Positions 11,452 to 23,765 of a stretch of 64,000 nt of DNA are shown here, piece after piece. Every line of letters begins with the position of its first letter. The stretch's first letter is position 1. The notes beneath the pieces were generated by a model. That model made no database searches. It was not told where the DNA came from and worked only from the letters and a program-made list of their open reading frames with translations. This DNA comes from Tragulus kanchil (Eukaryota > Chordata > Mammalia > Artiodactyla > Tragulidae), in assembly GCA_022376925.1 (NCBI GenBank), contig JAIOJX010000005.1, positions 92,477,001-92,541,000 of the forward strand, written 5' to 3'. The position numbers and the translations under genes are program-made.

Positions 11452-11964
11452 CTTCACAAAGGAATTGCCTGCTACTTAGTATGTGATTAGAGTTATTACG
11501 GAGGACATACTGGCAAAGACACTCGTAAGTGCTAAAGAGTCCTGATGACCAGGAACTTCTGTGAAGAGGTGTGATCTGGTGGGAAACGTTTAGGGGCAGG
11601 ACCAGGGAAAGAGGAAGTAAACCCACAGGGTCCTTGGGTTTCCAGCTAGAAAGGGAACCAGAGGCTACCTCAGGAGACTAGTCCTAAATATAGGATCAGC
11701 TTCAAATTAACAAAATGTTAATGAAAAACCTGTGGGAGATAGAGGCCAGAGACTCTAAATATTACTTGAGTTCCCCACCCCCACACACAATCTTTAAAAA
11801 GCCAGTTTAATTTCACATAGGAATGCGTGTGGTTTCTAAGGAAGCAGCAGCCCAATGCACTTAGGAAAAGCAAAAAAAAAAAAAAAAAAAAAAGCAAAAT
11901 GAAGCCTTTCCAACCAGTCTTTAAGCAAGACAGCTACTGCTTTCTCCACTATGAAAGGAAGGTC
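11452..11964. other. Unannotated single-copy sequence with a poly-A run
   Basis: No gene or named repeat recognised. A run of A at about 11872-11893 is the only low-complexity feature. Confidence 0.4.
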
Positions 11965-12153
11965 TTGAAAAGAAGACCTTCATGATAATGAATTACGTCC
12001 AGCATTGTGTATTTGAATTATATATGGCTATTTTGACGCATAATACAAGTTTTCTTATCACAGCAATTAAGAAAGTAAGGCACCAAGAAAATAAATTGCA
12101 ACTTTCCATGTCAGCATCTAAAAAAATTGAAAAGAAGGTCTTCATGATGATGA
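11965..12153 (+). repeat. 141-bp templated insertion flanked by 27-bp direct repeats
   Basis: 11988-12128 matches 9931-10071 (and its duplicate at 11066-11206) base for base without indels. I count eight differences, all transitions. Flanks 11965-11991 and 12127-12153 are a direct repeat with three transition differences, like a target-site duplication. There is no poly-A tail. It may be a templated sequence insertion; alternatively both are copies of an unrecognised repeat. Confidence 0.65.
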
Positions 12154-12608
12154 TGCCAGCACAAGTCATGTAAGAAGGAACATTTTTTCAAAGGAAAGGA
12201 TGCAAGACTTCAAGACCCAAGTGAAAATGGAACAAGCAGGGATGTGACCTCTGAAAGCTGAAAGAAGCGAAAGTATCAAGAAACATGAGCGCAACAAATT
12301 TAAAGAAAAACAGAAAAAGTACAGGCAGGCAAAGACTGACAGGGGCCTTGTGAGCACCGACGGGGGAAGTATAATCAACTCACGGAGAAAAGGGCAGAAC
12401 TGGGAGGTGACCTATCCAGCCAGGGGACGCTGTCCCCAGGCTAGGTGTCTCAGGCTGTTCAAGAGAAGGTGTGACTGCTGCTGGAAACCCCTGTCTAATC
12501 CAGATTCAACCACTGTTGCAAAGATTTCCCCAAAACTCCTACTGAAATCGACCTTCCCCTCAAAAAAAAATATCACATCAAAGCAGGAAAAAATTTAAAA
12601 AGATAAAT

Positions 12609-12631
12609 ACACACACACACACACATACACA
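12609..12631. repeat. (CA)n microsatellite
   Basis: Simple ACACAC run ending ACATACACA. Confidence 0.85.
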
Positions 12632-12773
12632 GTAGTGTAACTGAAAAACACCCATTCAAACCTAAGGTATTTCTTCCTTTGTCCATTTAGGATTGCGACT
12701 TTCCACAAACTCAGTGTAATTCTTTCTCAAGAACTCAGATGGAAAATCCCCAACACACAGAAACTGAAGCAGA

Positions 12774-14980
12774 GTTGCCAGAACTGAGAAATAATTTCCC
12801 AAATGTAATGTGAAACCCATTCAAATGTAAACCAAAATCACATGAGGAGTCTCAGCTGTTCACGGAGAAACCAGCTTTTCTCTTTTTTAACTTGACAGCC
12901 CCCCTGACTTTGGGGAGACCTCAAGAGTATGGAGGCTGTAAGGCTGAGAACAACTTGAGGACAAATGCTCTCATCTCCCTCTTTCCCCCAAGATGACCAA
13001 ACTCAAAGCAAAAGGCAAGGGAGACACTAACACGTGTGCCCTGGCAGTTAGAAAGGAATCAAACAAACTAAAGTTCATAAGGCTAACATAAGGCCATCTA
13101 CTCAGCTCCCTGTATTTGTACTTGGTTTAAATAAACAGTCACCAAACCTGGAACAATTCCTCCATGAAAACAAAAACAAAGAGAGATCTTGTGATCTGGA
13201 CACAGTTGCTTTTCAAAATTTTCAGAGTCAGGCTCCTACTCACTAACAGTTTTGGTTTACCAAGGAACTTTAAGAGAAAGCAGATGTAACCTAAATACAA
13301 TGACTGCAATACAGACGGTAATTCATCTGGAATTGCAAGCAATAAACCTCAGGTCTGCAGGGGACCTGCTTGTAATTCTGATCTGCTGTAAGAAAAGCAT
13401 TTTCACCTCCACAGTCCCTTTTCAGGCTTCCCCTTTTTTTCTCTCTCGGTTATTTTGAAGGTAAACAACTTCAACCTGGAAATCAGAGTTCAAACAGAGT
13501 GCTACACGCGCATGCGTGCACACATACACACACGTGCATGCACTCAAGCATTTGTCCCTAAGGCTGATACAGTTCACACAGCCACACATGAGGCGTCATT
13601 GAGCTTCCCAGGGGGATCACCTTCTCCAGACACTGATGAGATGTTCCTTCTCCTCCCTGCAGTGTGGACATCGGCTGAGCAGAGGTTGCCAACCTTTGGC
13701 AAGTTATGAAGGAATCAGAATAGAACTCCAAGAAACTCTGGACTTCTCTCCAAGAGAAACGCCCACTTGAAAACAGCTGCAGGGTTTTAAAAATAACTTG
13801 TGACCAAACAGGTTTTAATCCTCAGTGACTGATTTTTGCAAACCCTCATATTTAACGCCCTTAAAAAAAAAAGTTAGTCTGTGGGAGAAATCCAAAAGCA
13901 AAGGTTGCCAGAACTGAGAAATAATTTCCCAAATGTAATGTGAAACCCATTCAAATGTAAACCAAAATCACATGAGGAGTCTCAGCTGTTCACGGAGAAA
14001 CCAGCTTTTCTCTTTTTAACTTGACAGCCCCTGACTTTGGGGAGACCTCAAGAGTATGGAGGCTGTAAGGCTGAGAACAACTTGAGGACAAATGCTCTCA
14101 TCTCCCTCTTTCCCCCAAGATGACCAAACTCAAAGCAAAAGGCAAGGGAGACACTAACACGTGTGCCCTGGCAGTTAGAAAGGAATCAAACAAACTAAAG
14201 TTCATAAGGCTAACATAAGGCCATCTACTCAGCTCCCTGTATTTGTACTTGGTTTAAATAAACAGTCACCAAACCTGGAACAATTCCTCCATGAAAACAA
14301 AAACAAAGAGAGATCTTGTGATCTGGACACAGTTGCTTTTCAAAATTTTCAGAGTCAGGCTCCTACTCACTAACAGTTTTGGTTTACCAAGGAACTTTAA
14401 GAGAAAGCAGATGTAACCTAAATACAATGACTGCAATACAGACGGTAATTCATCTGGAATTGCAAGCAATAAACCTCAGGTCTGCAGGGGACCTGCTTGT
14501 AATTCTGATCTGCTGTAAGAAAAGCATTTTCACCTCCACAGTCCCTTTTCAGGCTTCCCCTTTTTTTCTCTCTCGGTTATTTTGAAGGTAAACAACTTCA
14601 ACCTGGAAATCAGAGTTCAAACAGAGTGCTACACGCGCATGCGTGCACACATACACACACGTGCATGCACTCAAGCATTTGTCCCTAAGGCTGATACAGT
14701 TCACACAGCCACACATGAGGCGTCATTGAGCTTCCCAGGGGGATCACCTTCTCCAGACACTGATGAGATGTTCCTTCTCCTCCCTGCAGTGTGGACATCG
14801 GCTGAGCAGAGGTTGCCAACCTTTGGCAAGTTATGAAGGAATCAGAATAGAACTCCAAGAAACTCTGGACTTCTCTCCAAGAGAAACGCCCACTTGAAAA
14901 CAGCTGCAGGGTTTTAAAAATAACTTGTGACCAAACAGGTTTTAATCCTCAGTGACTGATTTTTGCAAACCCTCATATTT
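12774..14980. repeat. Duplication D6: offset 1127-1130 bp with 50-bp filler
   Basis: Copy 1 matches over 12774-13853; 13854-13903 is non-matching filler with a poly-A run; copy 2 is 13904-14980. Copy 2 is 3 bp shorter because of losses in T and C homopolymers near 14012-14033. Confidence 0.94.
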
Positions 14981-15378
14981 CCAACGTCAGGACAGTCTCT
15001 TTTAAGTACTATTCAACAGAATCAAAAAACTCACTTTCTTCTTGGAATACAAGAAAAAAATAAGCACTTCCGCTCAAAGTTGTTCACTCTCAATTCCCAA
15101 TACACTGTTTTCAGTCAGAGAAGGTGTAAGAGGAGCTTTTCGGGTGGCGTCCATGACCGGTGATTCAAGTTGTCTAACAAACTGAGTATAAAGCTCTCCC
15201 CTGGCCACCAGAGCCCCACACACTAGAATCCCAAATACACTCCCAGGCCTCTTTCTTGGTAGCTACTATCCTGTGGTCTTGTTATTAGGAATAAACTGTT
15301 CATGACAGACTGGACATCTGCCTCGTCTACCTCCCTTAAGTATTCTCTCCTGTTCTCTCGCTATTTCCTCATGCACTA

Positions 15379-15602
15379 GGTGGCATGTGCTCAGTCGCTT
15401 AGTCCTGTCTGCCTCCTGCAGCCCTATGGATTGGAGCCCGCCGGGCTCCTCTGTCCAAAGGATTTCCCAGCAATAATGCTGGAGTGAGTTACCATTTCTG
15501 CCTCCAGAGGATCTTCTGACTCAGGGATTGAACCCACATCTCTTACATCTCCTGCACTGCAGTTGGATTTTTTACCACTAGTACCACCTGGAAAGCTCCT
15601 TT
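15379..15602 (-). mobile_element. Bov-tA SINE, minus strand, with 11-bp target-site duplication
   Basis: CTCATGCACTA at 15368-15378 and 15603-15613 brackets it. Plus-strand landmarks are TGCTCAGTCGCTTAGTCC, TATGGATTGGAGCCC and CTGCACTGCAG, the reverse complement of a Bov-tA element. Confidence 0.9.
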
Positions 15603-15850
15603 CTCATGCACTACCCTGACTCTGTTCAGATTCTGAACCCTTATTCATCTTTCCAAGTCCATGTCAGATATCATTCTCTCTAGACAGCCTTTCCTAATGT
15701 CTGCATCTAAATTTGTTTTCACCTCCCATTCCAAATACTATGTGTACGCAATCCATATGTGAGAATTACAAATTGAAGACTTCTTATTGGAACTCAGCTG
15801 GTGAACTGGGTTTCAATGACCAACAACATGTTTTGTTTATATTTACTTTT

Positions 15851-16040
15851 TTTTTTAAAGATTTATTTATTTATTTATTTATTTATTTTGGGCAGGGGTC
15901 GGGTTGGGGAAGGAGGGGAGCGGGCGGGCCACTTCCATTGGTCTTTCATTTCTCCATTTTCATCCATCTTTGTTCATTGGCCGTGTGGCCTCCCATCGTG
16001 GCGTCTGTTGTCAGAGCACTGGCTCTGGGCGCATGTGCTA
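15851..16040 (-). mobile_element. Long-form CHR-derived SINE, cut by the D7 join
   Basis: Minus orientation: (TTTA)n, then the GC-rich block and the body. It stops at 16040 where copy 2 of D7 starts. The complete version is at 16957-17291. Confidence 0.88.
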
Positions 16041-16484
16041 GGTTTTAATCACAGTCAGTGACTGATTTTTGCAAACCCTCATATTTCCAACGTCAGGACA
16101 GTCTCTTTTAAGTACTATTCAACAGAATCAAAAAACTCACTTTCTTCTTGGAATACAAGAAAAAAATAAGCACTTCCGCTCAAAGTTGTTCACTCTCAAT
16201 TCCCAATACACTGTTTTCAGTCAGAGAAGGTGTAAGAGGAGCTTTTCGGGTGGCGTCCATGACCGGTGATTCAAGTTGTCTAACAAACTGAGTATAAAGC
16301 TCTCCCCTGGCCACCAGAGCCCCACACACTAGAATCCCAAATACACTCCCAGGCCTCTTTCTTGGTAGCTACTATCCTGTGGTCTTGTTATTAGGAATAA
16401 ACTGTTCATGACAGACTGGACATCTGCCTCGTCTACCTCCCTTAAGTATTCTCTCCTGTTCTCTCGCTATTTCCTCATGCACTA

Positions 16485-16708
16485 GGTGGCATGTGCTCAG
16501 TCGCTTAGTCCTGTCTGCCTCCTGCAGCCCTATGGATTGGAGCCCGCCGGGCTCCTCTGTCCAAAGGATTTCCCAGCAATAATGCTGGAGTGAGTTACCA
16601 TTTCTGCCTCCAGAGGATCTTCTGACTCAGGGATTGAACCCACATCTCTTACATCTCCTGCACTGCAGTTGGATTTTTTACCACTAGTACCACCTGGAAA
16701 GCTCCTTT
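16485..16708 (-). mobile_element. Second copy of the Bov-tA at 15379-15602
   Basis: Same element and flanking repeats at offset 1106, within D7. Confidence 0.88.
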
Positions 16709-16956
16709 CTCATGCACTACCCTGACTCTGTTCAGATTCTGAACCCTTATTCATCTTTCCAAGTCCATGTCAGATATCATTCTCTCTAGACAGCCTTTCC
16801 TAATGTCTGCATCTAAATTTGTTTTCACCTCCCATTCCAAATACTATGTGTACGCAATCCATATGTGAGAATTACAAATTGAAGACTTCTTATTGGAACT
16901 CAGCTGGTGAACTGGGTTTCAATGACCAACAACATGTTTTGTTTATATTTACTTTT

Positions 16957-17291
16957 TTTTTTAAAGATTTATTTATTTATTTATTTATTTATTTTGGGCA
17001 GGGGTCGGGTTGGGGAAGGAGGGGAGCGGGCGGGCCACTTCCATTGGTCTTTCATTTCTCCATTTTCATCCATCTTTGTTCTTTGGCCCGTGTGGGCCTC
17101 CCATCGCGGTGGCGTCTGTTGTCACAGAGCACTGGCTCTGGGCGCATGTGCTCCAGAGCTCCGGCTCGGCAATTGGACACATTGGTCCAGCCGCTCCACG
17201 GCACGTGGGATCTTCCCAGGCCAGGGCTCGAACCGGCGCCCCTTGCACCGCAAGGCGGTGTCATTAACCACTGGACCACCAGGGGAAGCCC
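16957..17291 (-). mobile_element. Long-form CHR-derived SINE, full length, minus strand
   Basis: Flanked by TATATTTACTTTT at 16944-16956 and 17292-17304, a 13-bp target-site duplication. Reading the minus strand: head GGGCTTCCCCTGGTGGTCCA, B box GGTTCGAGCCC, body with CATGCGCCCAGAGCC, GC-rich block, (AAAT)n tail. Open frames up to 167 codons run through it by chance. Confidence 0.93.
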
Positions 17292-17458
17292 TATATTTAC
17301 TTTTAACTTGAGTGAATGTTAAAAGAAACTCACAAAAAATGTAAAATTTCAACTGTTGGGTGCCTAGGTCCTTAGACATTTGAATTTGCAATCTCTCCCT
17401 TATCCAACTAAGGATTGAAAAGTCCCTTAAGGTAGAAATTTTATCTTTTTTAGACCCA

Positions 17459-17660
17459 TGTCTGTGTCACTCAGTCATGTTCAACTCGGTGCGACCTCAT
17501 GGACTGTAGTCCACCAGGCTCCTCTGACCACGGAATTCTCCAGGCAATAAACTGGAGTGAGCAGCCACTCCCTTCTCCAGGGCATCTTCCCAATCTGGGG
17601 ATCAAACCTGGATCTCCTGCACTGCAGGCAGATTCTTTGTCTGAGCCACCAGGGAAGCCC
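17459..17660 (-). mobile_element. Bov-tA SINE, minus strand
   Basis: Ends GAGCCACCAGGGAAGCCC on the plus strand, with CATGGACTGTAGTCCACCAG and CACTGCAGGCAGATTCTTTG inside, diagnostic of Bov-tA. Part of a 123-codon minus frame here is SINE read-through, not a gene. Confidence 0.9.
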
Positions 17661-17699
17661 ATAGTAGGTATCTTATAAACAGAGGTTAAAATAAATACA

Positions 17700-18175
17700 T
17701 TTTTTTTAAAAAACCACACATTATACAAGTGAAGTAAGCCAAAAAGAAAAGGACAAATACAGTATACTAACACACATATATATATGGAATCCATTAAGAT
17801 GGTACTGATAAATGCACACGCAGAGCAGCGAAGGAGAAACAAACTTAGAGGAAAGACCTATGGTCATTGCGGGGAGGGAAGATCGGACGAGAGGTATGGA
17901 AAGAGCAACAAGGAAACCTACACTATCATATGTAATAAAGAAAACCACTGTGATTAAGCTGTAAGACCAAAGGGACCTACATGGGGACTAAGCATCAACC
18001 TGGCGGGGGCGGGTGAGGACAGGGGATATACCTATAACTGTTTGGGGATTATGTATTATGTAAACAAGAAAATTCTGTAAAAATGTATAACAATATCTTC
18101 ACTATACACCTGAAGCTAATGCAACATTGTAAAACAAATATATCCCAATAAATCTTTTTTAAAAATTAAGAAAAA
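17700..18175 (+). mobile_element. L1 3' end fragment, sense
   Basis: GTGAAGTAAGCC, ATATATATGGAATCCATTAAG and CACCTGAAGCTAATGCAACA match the artiodactyl L1 3' untranslated pattern, ending in an A-rich tail near 18135-18180. Its last ~70 bp are repeated at 19297-19366 as the start of D8 copy 2. Confidence 0.75.
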
Positions 18176-18910
18176 AAACCTACTCTAATCACATTATAGC
18201 TTTGGGGGATGCTATGCAAAAGTCATATTTTAAAATCTCTTGAATTGACTGCATTAAGTAAATATTATATGCAATAGAAAATTTGGAATGGAAAAATTCA
18301 TTTGCTTTATTACGCTGGTTTTTATATTTGCCTGTTTTTTGTCTACCCATACTCAGGGGAGGAGACAGACAATTCAGTGAAGGTTTTTAGGGAATTTCCA
18401 TAGAAATAATAACAGTATAGTTTGAAGACACAGAGTACATGTTATGAGTAGTTTTAGAGTTTTGGCATCCAATGGAACTAATGCTCCATAATTCTGAATA
18501 GACTGCTACAGAAAACCAGCAGCAACTCAGGAAGATGACCTTAAGAAACATGCTGTCCTTTCCTGAACTTGGGTCAATTAAACACATTAGTACTGGATAC
18601 CTACCGCATTCTGTGCACTTGGGATACAAAGAGAAAATCATGAACAGTCATGGCCTCCACCCTTAGAAATGAGTGTTCAATGATTTTCCCAAAGAAACAA
18701 TATAAAATGTATTAAGTGCACATCAATCCATAAGAATGAGTTTCAGAATTCTCACTTGTTTGGAAGTTTTTCCTTAGTAAATAGTCATGAATATTAAGCA
18801 GTCACCTTGGTCAAAACATTAGTGTGATCTCCTAGTCTAGTTCAAACATCTGCACAGCTCTTTTAGGGAATTTAAAAATATTAGAGGAACAGGAAGGATC
18901 CCCATGATCA

Positions 18911-19102
18911 CAGGGGGCAGTGGTTCTCAGAGTCATGGTTCCTAGGCCAACAGCAGAGCTGGCCTCACCCGGGACCTTCCCGAGCAACGGAAACTCCCAG
19001 GCCCCACCCCAGAGCCACTGGATCAGAAACTCAGCGGGGAGGACAGCAACATGTGCTTTGACAAACTCCGTGGGTGATTTTGGTACTCAACTCTGAGCAG
19101 TA
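18911..19102. mobile_element. MER5A-like hAT DNA transposon fossil
   Basis: CAGTGGTTCTCAGAGTCATG followed by GGCCCCACCCCAGAGCCACT and GGATCAGAAACTCAGCGG resembles the MER5A non-autonomous hAT-Charlie family. It is an old mammal-wide fossil. Confidence 0.7.
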
Positions 19103-20103
19103 CCGATAGAGTACAATCCACTACCTGTTGCAAAGAACCTTTAATGGCCATTCAGACAAAAAGAGACTCAGCAGGGACAAAAGCACAGGTTTACTGTTGT
19201 CAAGTCAAATTTTCTTCTGCCATATCTAAACACGTATATCTTATTTGCCACGTTAGATCAATGTATAACTTTTTGCTAAAACCATGCCCTTTTGAAATAC
19301 ACCTGAAGCTAATGCAACATTGTAAAACAAATATATCCCAATAAATCTTTTTTAAAAATTAAGAAAAAAAACCTACTCTAATCACATTATAGCTTTGGGG
19401 GATGCTATGCAAAAGTCATATTTTAAAATCTCTTGAATTGACTGCATTAAGTAAATATTATATGCAATAGAAAATTTGGAATGGAAAAATTCATTTGCTT
19501 TATTACGCTGGTTTTTATATTTGCCTGTTTTTTGTCTACCCATACTCAGGGGAGGAGACAGACAATTCAGTGAAGGTTTTTAGGGAATTTCCATAGAAAT
19601 AATAACAGTATAGTTTGAAGACACAGAGTACATGTTATGAGTAGTTTTAGAGTTTTGGCATCCAATGGAACTAATGCTCCATAATTCTGAATAGACTGCT
19701 ACAGAAAACCAGCAGCAACTCAGGAAGATGACCTTAAGAAACATGCTGTCCTTTCCTGAACTTGGGTCAATTAAACACATTAGTACTGGATACCTACCGC
19801 ATTCTGTGCACTTGGGATACAAAGAGAAAATCATGAACAGTCATGGCCTCCACCCTTAGAAATGAGTGTTCAATGATTTTCCCAAAGAAACAATATAAAA
19901 TGTATTAAGTGCACATCAATCCATAAGAATGAGTTTCAGAATTCTCACTTGTTTGGAAGTTTTTCCTTAGTAAATAGTCATGAATATTAAGCAGTCACCT
20001 TGGTCAAAACATTAGTGTGATCTCCTAGTCTAGTTCAAACATCTGCACAGCTCTTTTAGGGAATTTAAAAATATTAGAGGAACAGGAAGGATCCCCATGA
20101 TCA

Positions 20104-20295
20104 CAGGGGGCAGTGGTTCTCAGAGTCATGGTTCCTAGGCCAACAGCAGAGCTGGCCTCACCCGGGACCTTCCCGAGCAACGGAAACTCCCAGGCCCCAC
20201 CCCAGAGCCACTGGATCAGAAACTCAGCGGGGAGGACAGCAACATGTGCTTTGACAAACTCCGTGGGTGATTTTGGTACTCAACTCTGAGCAGTA
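20104..20295. mobile_element. Second copy of the MER5A-like fossil
   Basis: Identical to 18911-19102 at offset 1193 (D8). A truncated third copy starts at 21318 as the first bases of D9 copy 2. Confidence 0.7.
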
Positions 20296-20696
20296 CCGAT
20301 AGAGTACAATCCACTACCTGTTGCAAAGAACCTTTAATGGCCATTCAGACAAAAAGAGACTCAGCAGGGACAAAAGCACAGGTTTACTGTTGTCAAGTCA
20401 AATTTTCTTCTGCCATATCTAAACACGTATATCTTATTTGCCACGTTAGATCAATGTATAACTTTTGACCATGTATAAAAAGCTCAGAGAAAGAACTACT
20501 AGTATGAAATATTTTCATTCTCTACCCTTTCCTTTTTTAAAAAGATATAGACCTCATAGGAGATCCAGATATTTAGGAAAATTAACCAATTTATTGCTAA
20601 TGACAAACAAGACCATTAGTGTGCCTGCAATATATATAGAAATTCAGCACATTTCAGGCATTCGACAATATGTGTATCTGTGAGTCATCTGTCTGC

Positions 20697-20830
20697 TCTA
20701 CTAGGCGGCAAGCTCCGTGAGGGCACCGAGTCTTCTTTGCTTACTTATGCTTCTTTTACTTCACAACAATGCCTGGCTCTAAGCAGACACTTAAAAAGCA
20801 CTCAATTTGAATCAATGAATACATGAACTT
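20697..20830 (+). mobile_element. L2 LINE 3' end fossil
   Basis: GCAAGCTCCGTGAGGGCACC, then ATGCCTGGCTCTAAGCAG and TCAATGAATACATGAA follow the L2 3'-end pattern. A second copy is at about 21819-21950 (D9). Confidence 0.65.
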
Positions 20831-20964
20831 AAATTTGACTTGTACTATCACTTATACTTGGGGATGTTGTTTCTCTGACTATATATTAAGTTATTAGAGA
20901 CTCAGCCTTCAATGTGTTTTGAATCCACATTACCTAGAGGGTTTGATGTACCATATCTAACAGT

Positions 20965-21190
20965 CGACACTTTTTTTTCTGTAAAGGGTCAGATAGTAAA
21001 CACCTTCGGCTTTACAGGGCATAGCGTCTTTATTTCAACTGCTCAGCTCCGCCTCTGAAGCAGGAAAGTAACCATGGATGATTTGTAAAGGATGGGCGTG
21101 GCTGTACCCCAATAAAAGCTTATTTAAAAAAGCAGGGTGGATGTGGCCTGTGCAATGTAGTTATTAGCTGATCCCTGATCAGAGCAACAG
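20965..21190. mobile_element. Old MER-type DNA transposon-like fossil
   Basis: CTGTAAAGGGTCAGATAGTA, GGGCATAGCGTCTTTATTTC and CCCCAATAAAAGCTTATTT match a widespread mammalian interspersed repeat that I recognise by pattern but cannot name with certainty. A second copy is at about 22087-22312. Confidence 0.5.
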
Positions 21191-21240
21191 AGCTAACAAC
21201 TATTATTACTTTTTCATTTTAAAGACTATAGTTCACAGAT

Positions 21241-21316
21241 GGCTTCCCTGATGGCTCGGACGGTAAACAAAATATCCACCTGTAATCAGGAGACCTAGGT
21301 TTGAACCTCTGAGCAG
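21241..21316 (+). mobile_element. Bov-tA head, cut by the D9 join
   Basis: Starts GGCTTCCCTGATGGCTCGGA; breaks at the tile boundary. The full element is at 22362-22562. Confidence 0.8.
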
Positions 21317-22361
21317 TCCCACCCCAGAGCCACTGGATCAGAAACTCAGCGGGGAGGACAGCAACATGTGCTTTGACAAACTCCGTGGGTGATTTTGGTA
21401 CTCAACTCTGAGCAGTACCGATAGAGTACAATCCACTACCTGTTGCAAAGAACCTTTAATGGCCATTCAGACAAAAAGAGACTCAGCAGGGACAAAAGCA
21501 CAGGTTTACTGTTGTCAAGTCAAATTTTCTTCTGCCATATCTAAACACGTATATCTTATTTGCCACGTTAGATCAATGTATAACTTTTGACCATGTATAA
21601 AAAGCTCAGAGAAAGAACTACTAGTATGAAATATTTTCATTCTCTACCCTTTCCTTTTTTAAAAAGATATAGACCTCATAGGAGATCCAGATATTTAGGA
21701 AAATTAACCAATTTATTGCTAATGACAAACAAGACCATTAGTGTGCCTGCAATATATATAGAAATTCAGCACATTTCAGGCATTCGACAATATGTGTATC
21801 TGTGAGTCATCTGTCTGCTCTACTAGGCGGCAAGCTCCGTGAGGGCACCGAGTCTTCTTTGCTTACTTATGCTTCTTTTACTTCACAACAATGCCTGGCT
21901 CTAAGCAGAACTAAAAAAGCACTCAATTTGAATCAATGAATACATGAACTTAAATTTGACTTGTACTATCACTTATACTTGGGGATGTTGTTTCTCTGAC
22001 TATATATTAAGTTATTAGAGACTCAGCCTTCAATGTGTTTTGAATCCACATTACCTAGAGGGTTTGATGTACCATATCTAACAGTCGACACTTTTTTTTC
22101 TGTAAAGGGTCAGATAGTAAACACCTTCGGCTTTACAGGGCATAGCGTCTTTATTTCAACTGCTCAGCTCCGCCTCTGAAGCAGGAAAGTAACCATGGAT
22201 GATTTGTAAAGGATGGGCGTGGCTGTACCCCAATAAAAGCTTATTTAAAAAAGCAGGGTGGATGTGGCCTGTGCAATGTAGTTATTAGCTGATCCCTGAT
22301 CAGAGCAACAGAGCTAACAACTATTATTACTTTTTCATTTTAAAGACTATAGTTCACAGAT

Positions 22362-22562
22362 GGCTTCCCTGATGGCTCGGACGGTAAACAAAATATCCAC
22401 CTGTAATCAGGAGACCCAGGTTTGATCCCAGAGTCAGGAAGATCCCCTGCAGAAGGGAACAGCTACCCACTCCAGTATTCTTGCCTGGAGACATTCATGG
22501 ACAGAGGAGCCTGGTGGGTTATAAACCATAGGGTCGGACACAGCAACTTAACACTTTCACAT
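22362..22562 (+). mobile_element. Bov-tA SINE, full length
   Basis: Head GGCTTCCCTGATGGCTCGGA, B-box-like GGTTTGATCCC, body CACTCCAGTATTCTTGCCTG and GGACAGAGGAGCCTGGTGGG, 3' end GGTCGGACACAGCAACTTA. Confidence 0.92.
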
Positions 22563-23574
22563 TTTAAGTTAACAGATACAAATGAAAGGTTATAAACCCT
22601 TCTCCAATATGTATTTTTTAAAAAGAGCACATTAATGCTTGTTACTCAAAATCTGTATTTCCAAAGAAAATGGAGAAAAGTTGTAGAGAATTAATCAATT
22701 ATTTATTTATTTAGAGGCTGGTCAACATAAAGTTCATTCCTGTATCTTTTAACATTTCCTTCACTTCACTGACCTTGCAAGTTTCAGGGCTAAGGAAGTA
22801 GGAAAATGATCATTACTTCTATTAAGTACAGTTTACTCTGGCACCCCAAGGCTGTAAGGTTAATCTTCGCCATATCCCAAAAGGCTTCAATAGCAAATAC
22901 ATCACTTTGAATTTCTCTTAAAAAAAAAAAAAAGGCACTTCCTTTGTAATTACAGCCACAGGAAGACCTGGCCCACCAGCCACACTGTGTGGTCTCATGA
23001 ACCTCAGCAGCTGACACAAGTGAGGATAAATCACTTGGTTCTTGGTTCTGTTGTCAGGGAGAATGTCCTTTGGACATGGAGGGAAAGGAGAGAGCCAAGA
23101 GCTGAAAGTCACCCTCCGGAGCGTTATTCTGTTGCCAGAATCACGGCTATTGTTATTGGCGTTAACTTTTTGAAGAGAGAATGAATTATTTCGCTGCTGC
23201 TGACATATCAGCTGACTTACATTTTTTTCCTCTGCTGAGTTCTGTGAACTCAGAACACATTTTAATGAAATGTAATCACTGAGTGTGCTCGTCAGTGTAC
23301 ACAGCACTAGAAAACAATGGCTTAATATATTCCTGGCCTGGTTTAGGAAAGGAAAAGAATGCCTCTCTGCCTCTCTCTCCCATACCACCCCTGCAAACTG
23401 AGTTATGTCAAGCACCAAAGAGAACCAGACTGAAGAAACACAGTTCAAACAATGTCCCCTTGGTTTCCTGGGCTGTGGAAAGGGGAACGTACCTATGCAT
23501 CCATTTTTCCCTCTTCCCATTAATCCTACCTCTGCGGAAGAAAGCAGGATTGGGATGACATGTGCACACTACTG
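22563..23574. other. Unannotated single-copy sequence
   Basis: No repeat is recognised. A 200-codon minus-strand open frame (22918-23520) ends in a phenylalanine run encoded by a poly-A tract and has no recognisable domain; I treat it as non-coding. Confidence 0.4.
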
Positions 23575-23764
23575 ATACATGTGTGCTCAGGCACTTCAGT
23601 CCTGCCGACTCTTTGTGACCCTGTGGGCTGTAGCATGTCAGGCTCTAAGAACACTGGAGTGGGTTGCTATTTCCTTCTCCAGGGTATCTTCCTGATCCAG
23701 GGATCAAACCTGGGTCTTCCACATTGCAGCTGGATTCTTTACTGCTGAGTCACCAGAGAAGCCC
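23575..23764 (-). mobile_element. Bov-tA SINE, minus strand, diverged
   Basis: TGTGTGCTCAGGCACTTCAG, ACTCTTTGTGACCCTGTGGG and GAGTCACCAGAGAAGCCC are reverse-complement Bov-tA landmarks. Confidence 0.88.
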
Positions 23765-23765
23765 A

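Larger units (their letters stand above)
12154..15378. other. Unannotated sequence, largely within D6
   Basis: No gene or recognised transposon is seen apart from a (CA)n run at 12609-12631 and a CA/TG-rich stretch at 13507-13541 (repeated near 14634-14668). Confidence 0.4.
14938..17152. repeat. Duplication D7: offset 1106 bp
   Basis: Copy 1 is 14938-16040 and copy 2 is 16041-17152. The last ~70 bp of copy 1 carry five or so small deletions or changes (GGCCGTGTGGCC against GGCCCGTGTGGGCC) compared with 17080-17152. Confidence 0.94.
18104..20466. repeat. Duplication D8: offset 1193 bp
   Basis: Copy 1 matches over 18104-19273, followed by 23 bp of filler (19274-19296). Copy 2 is 19297-20466. 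No clear difference is visible across most of the length. Confidence 0.95.
20196..22425. repeat. Duplication D9: offset 1120-1122 bp
   Basis: Copy 1 is 20196-21317 and copy 2 is 21318 to about 22425. The last ~25 bp of copy 1 diverge (GACCTAGGTTTGAACC against GACCCAGGTTTGATCC). One internal difference lies near 20783 against 21905. It overlaps D8 copy 2 by about 270 bp. Confidence 0.93.

Noticed and set aside
22918..23520. 200-codon minus-strand open frame
   Set aside because: No domain, low-complexity end from a poly-A tract, no splice signals checked as convincing. Long frames occur by chance here.
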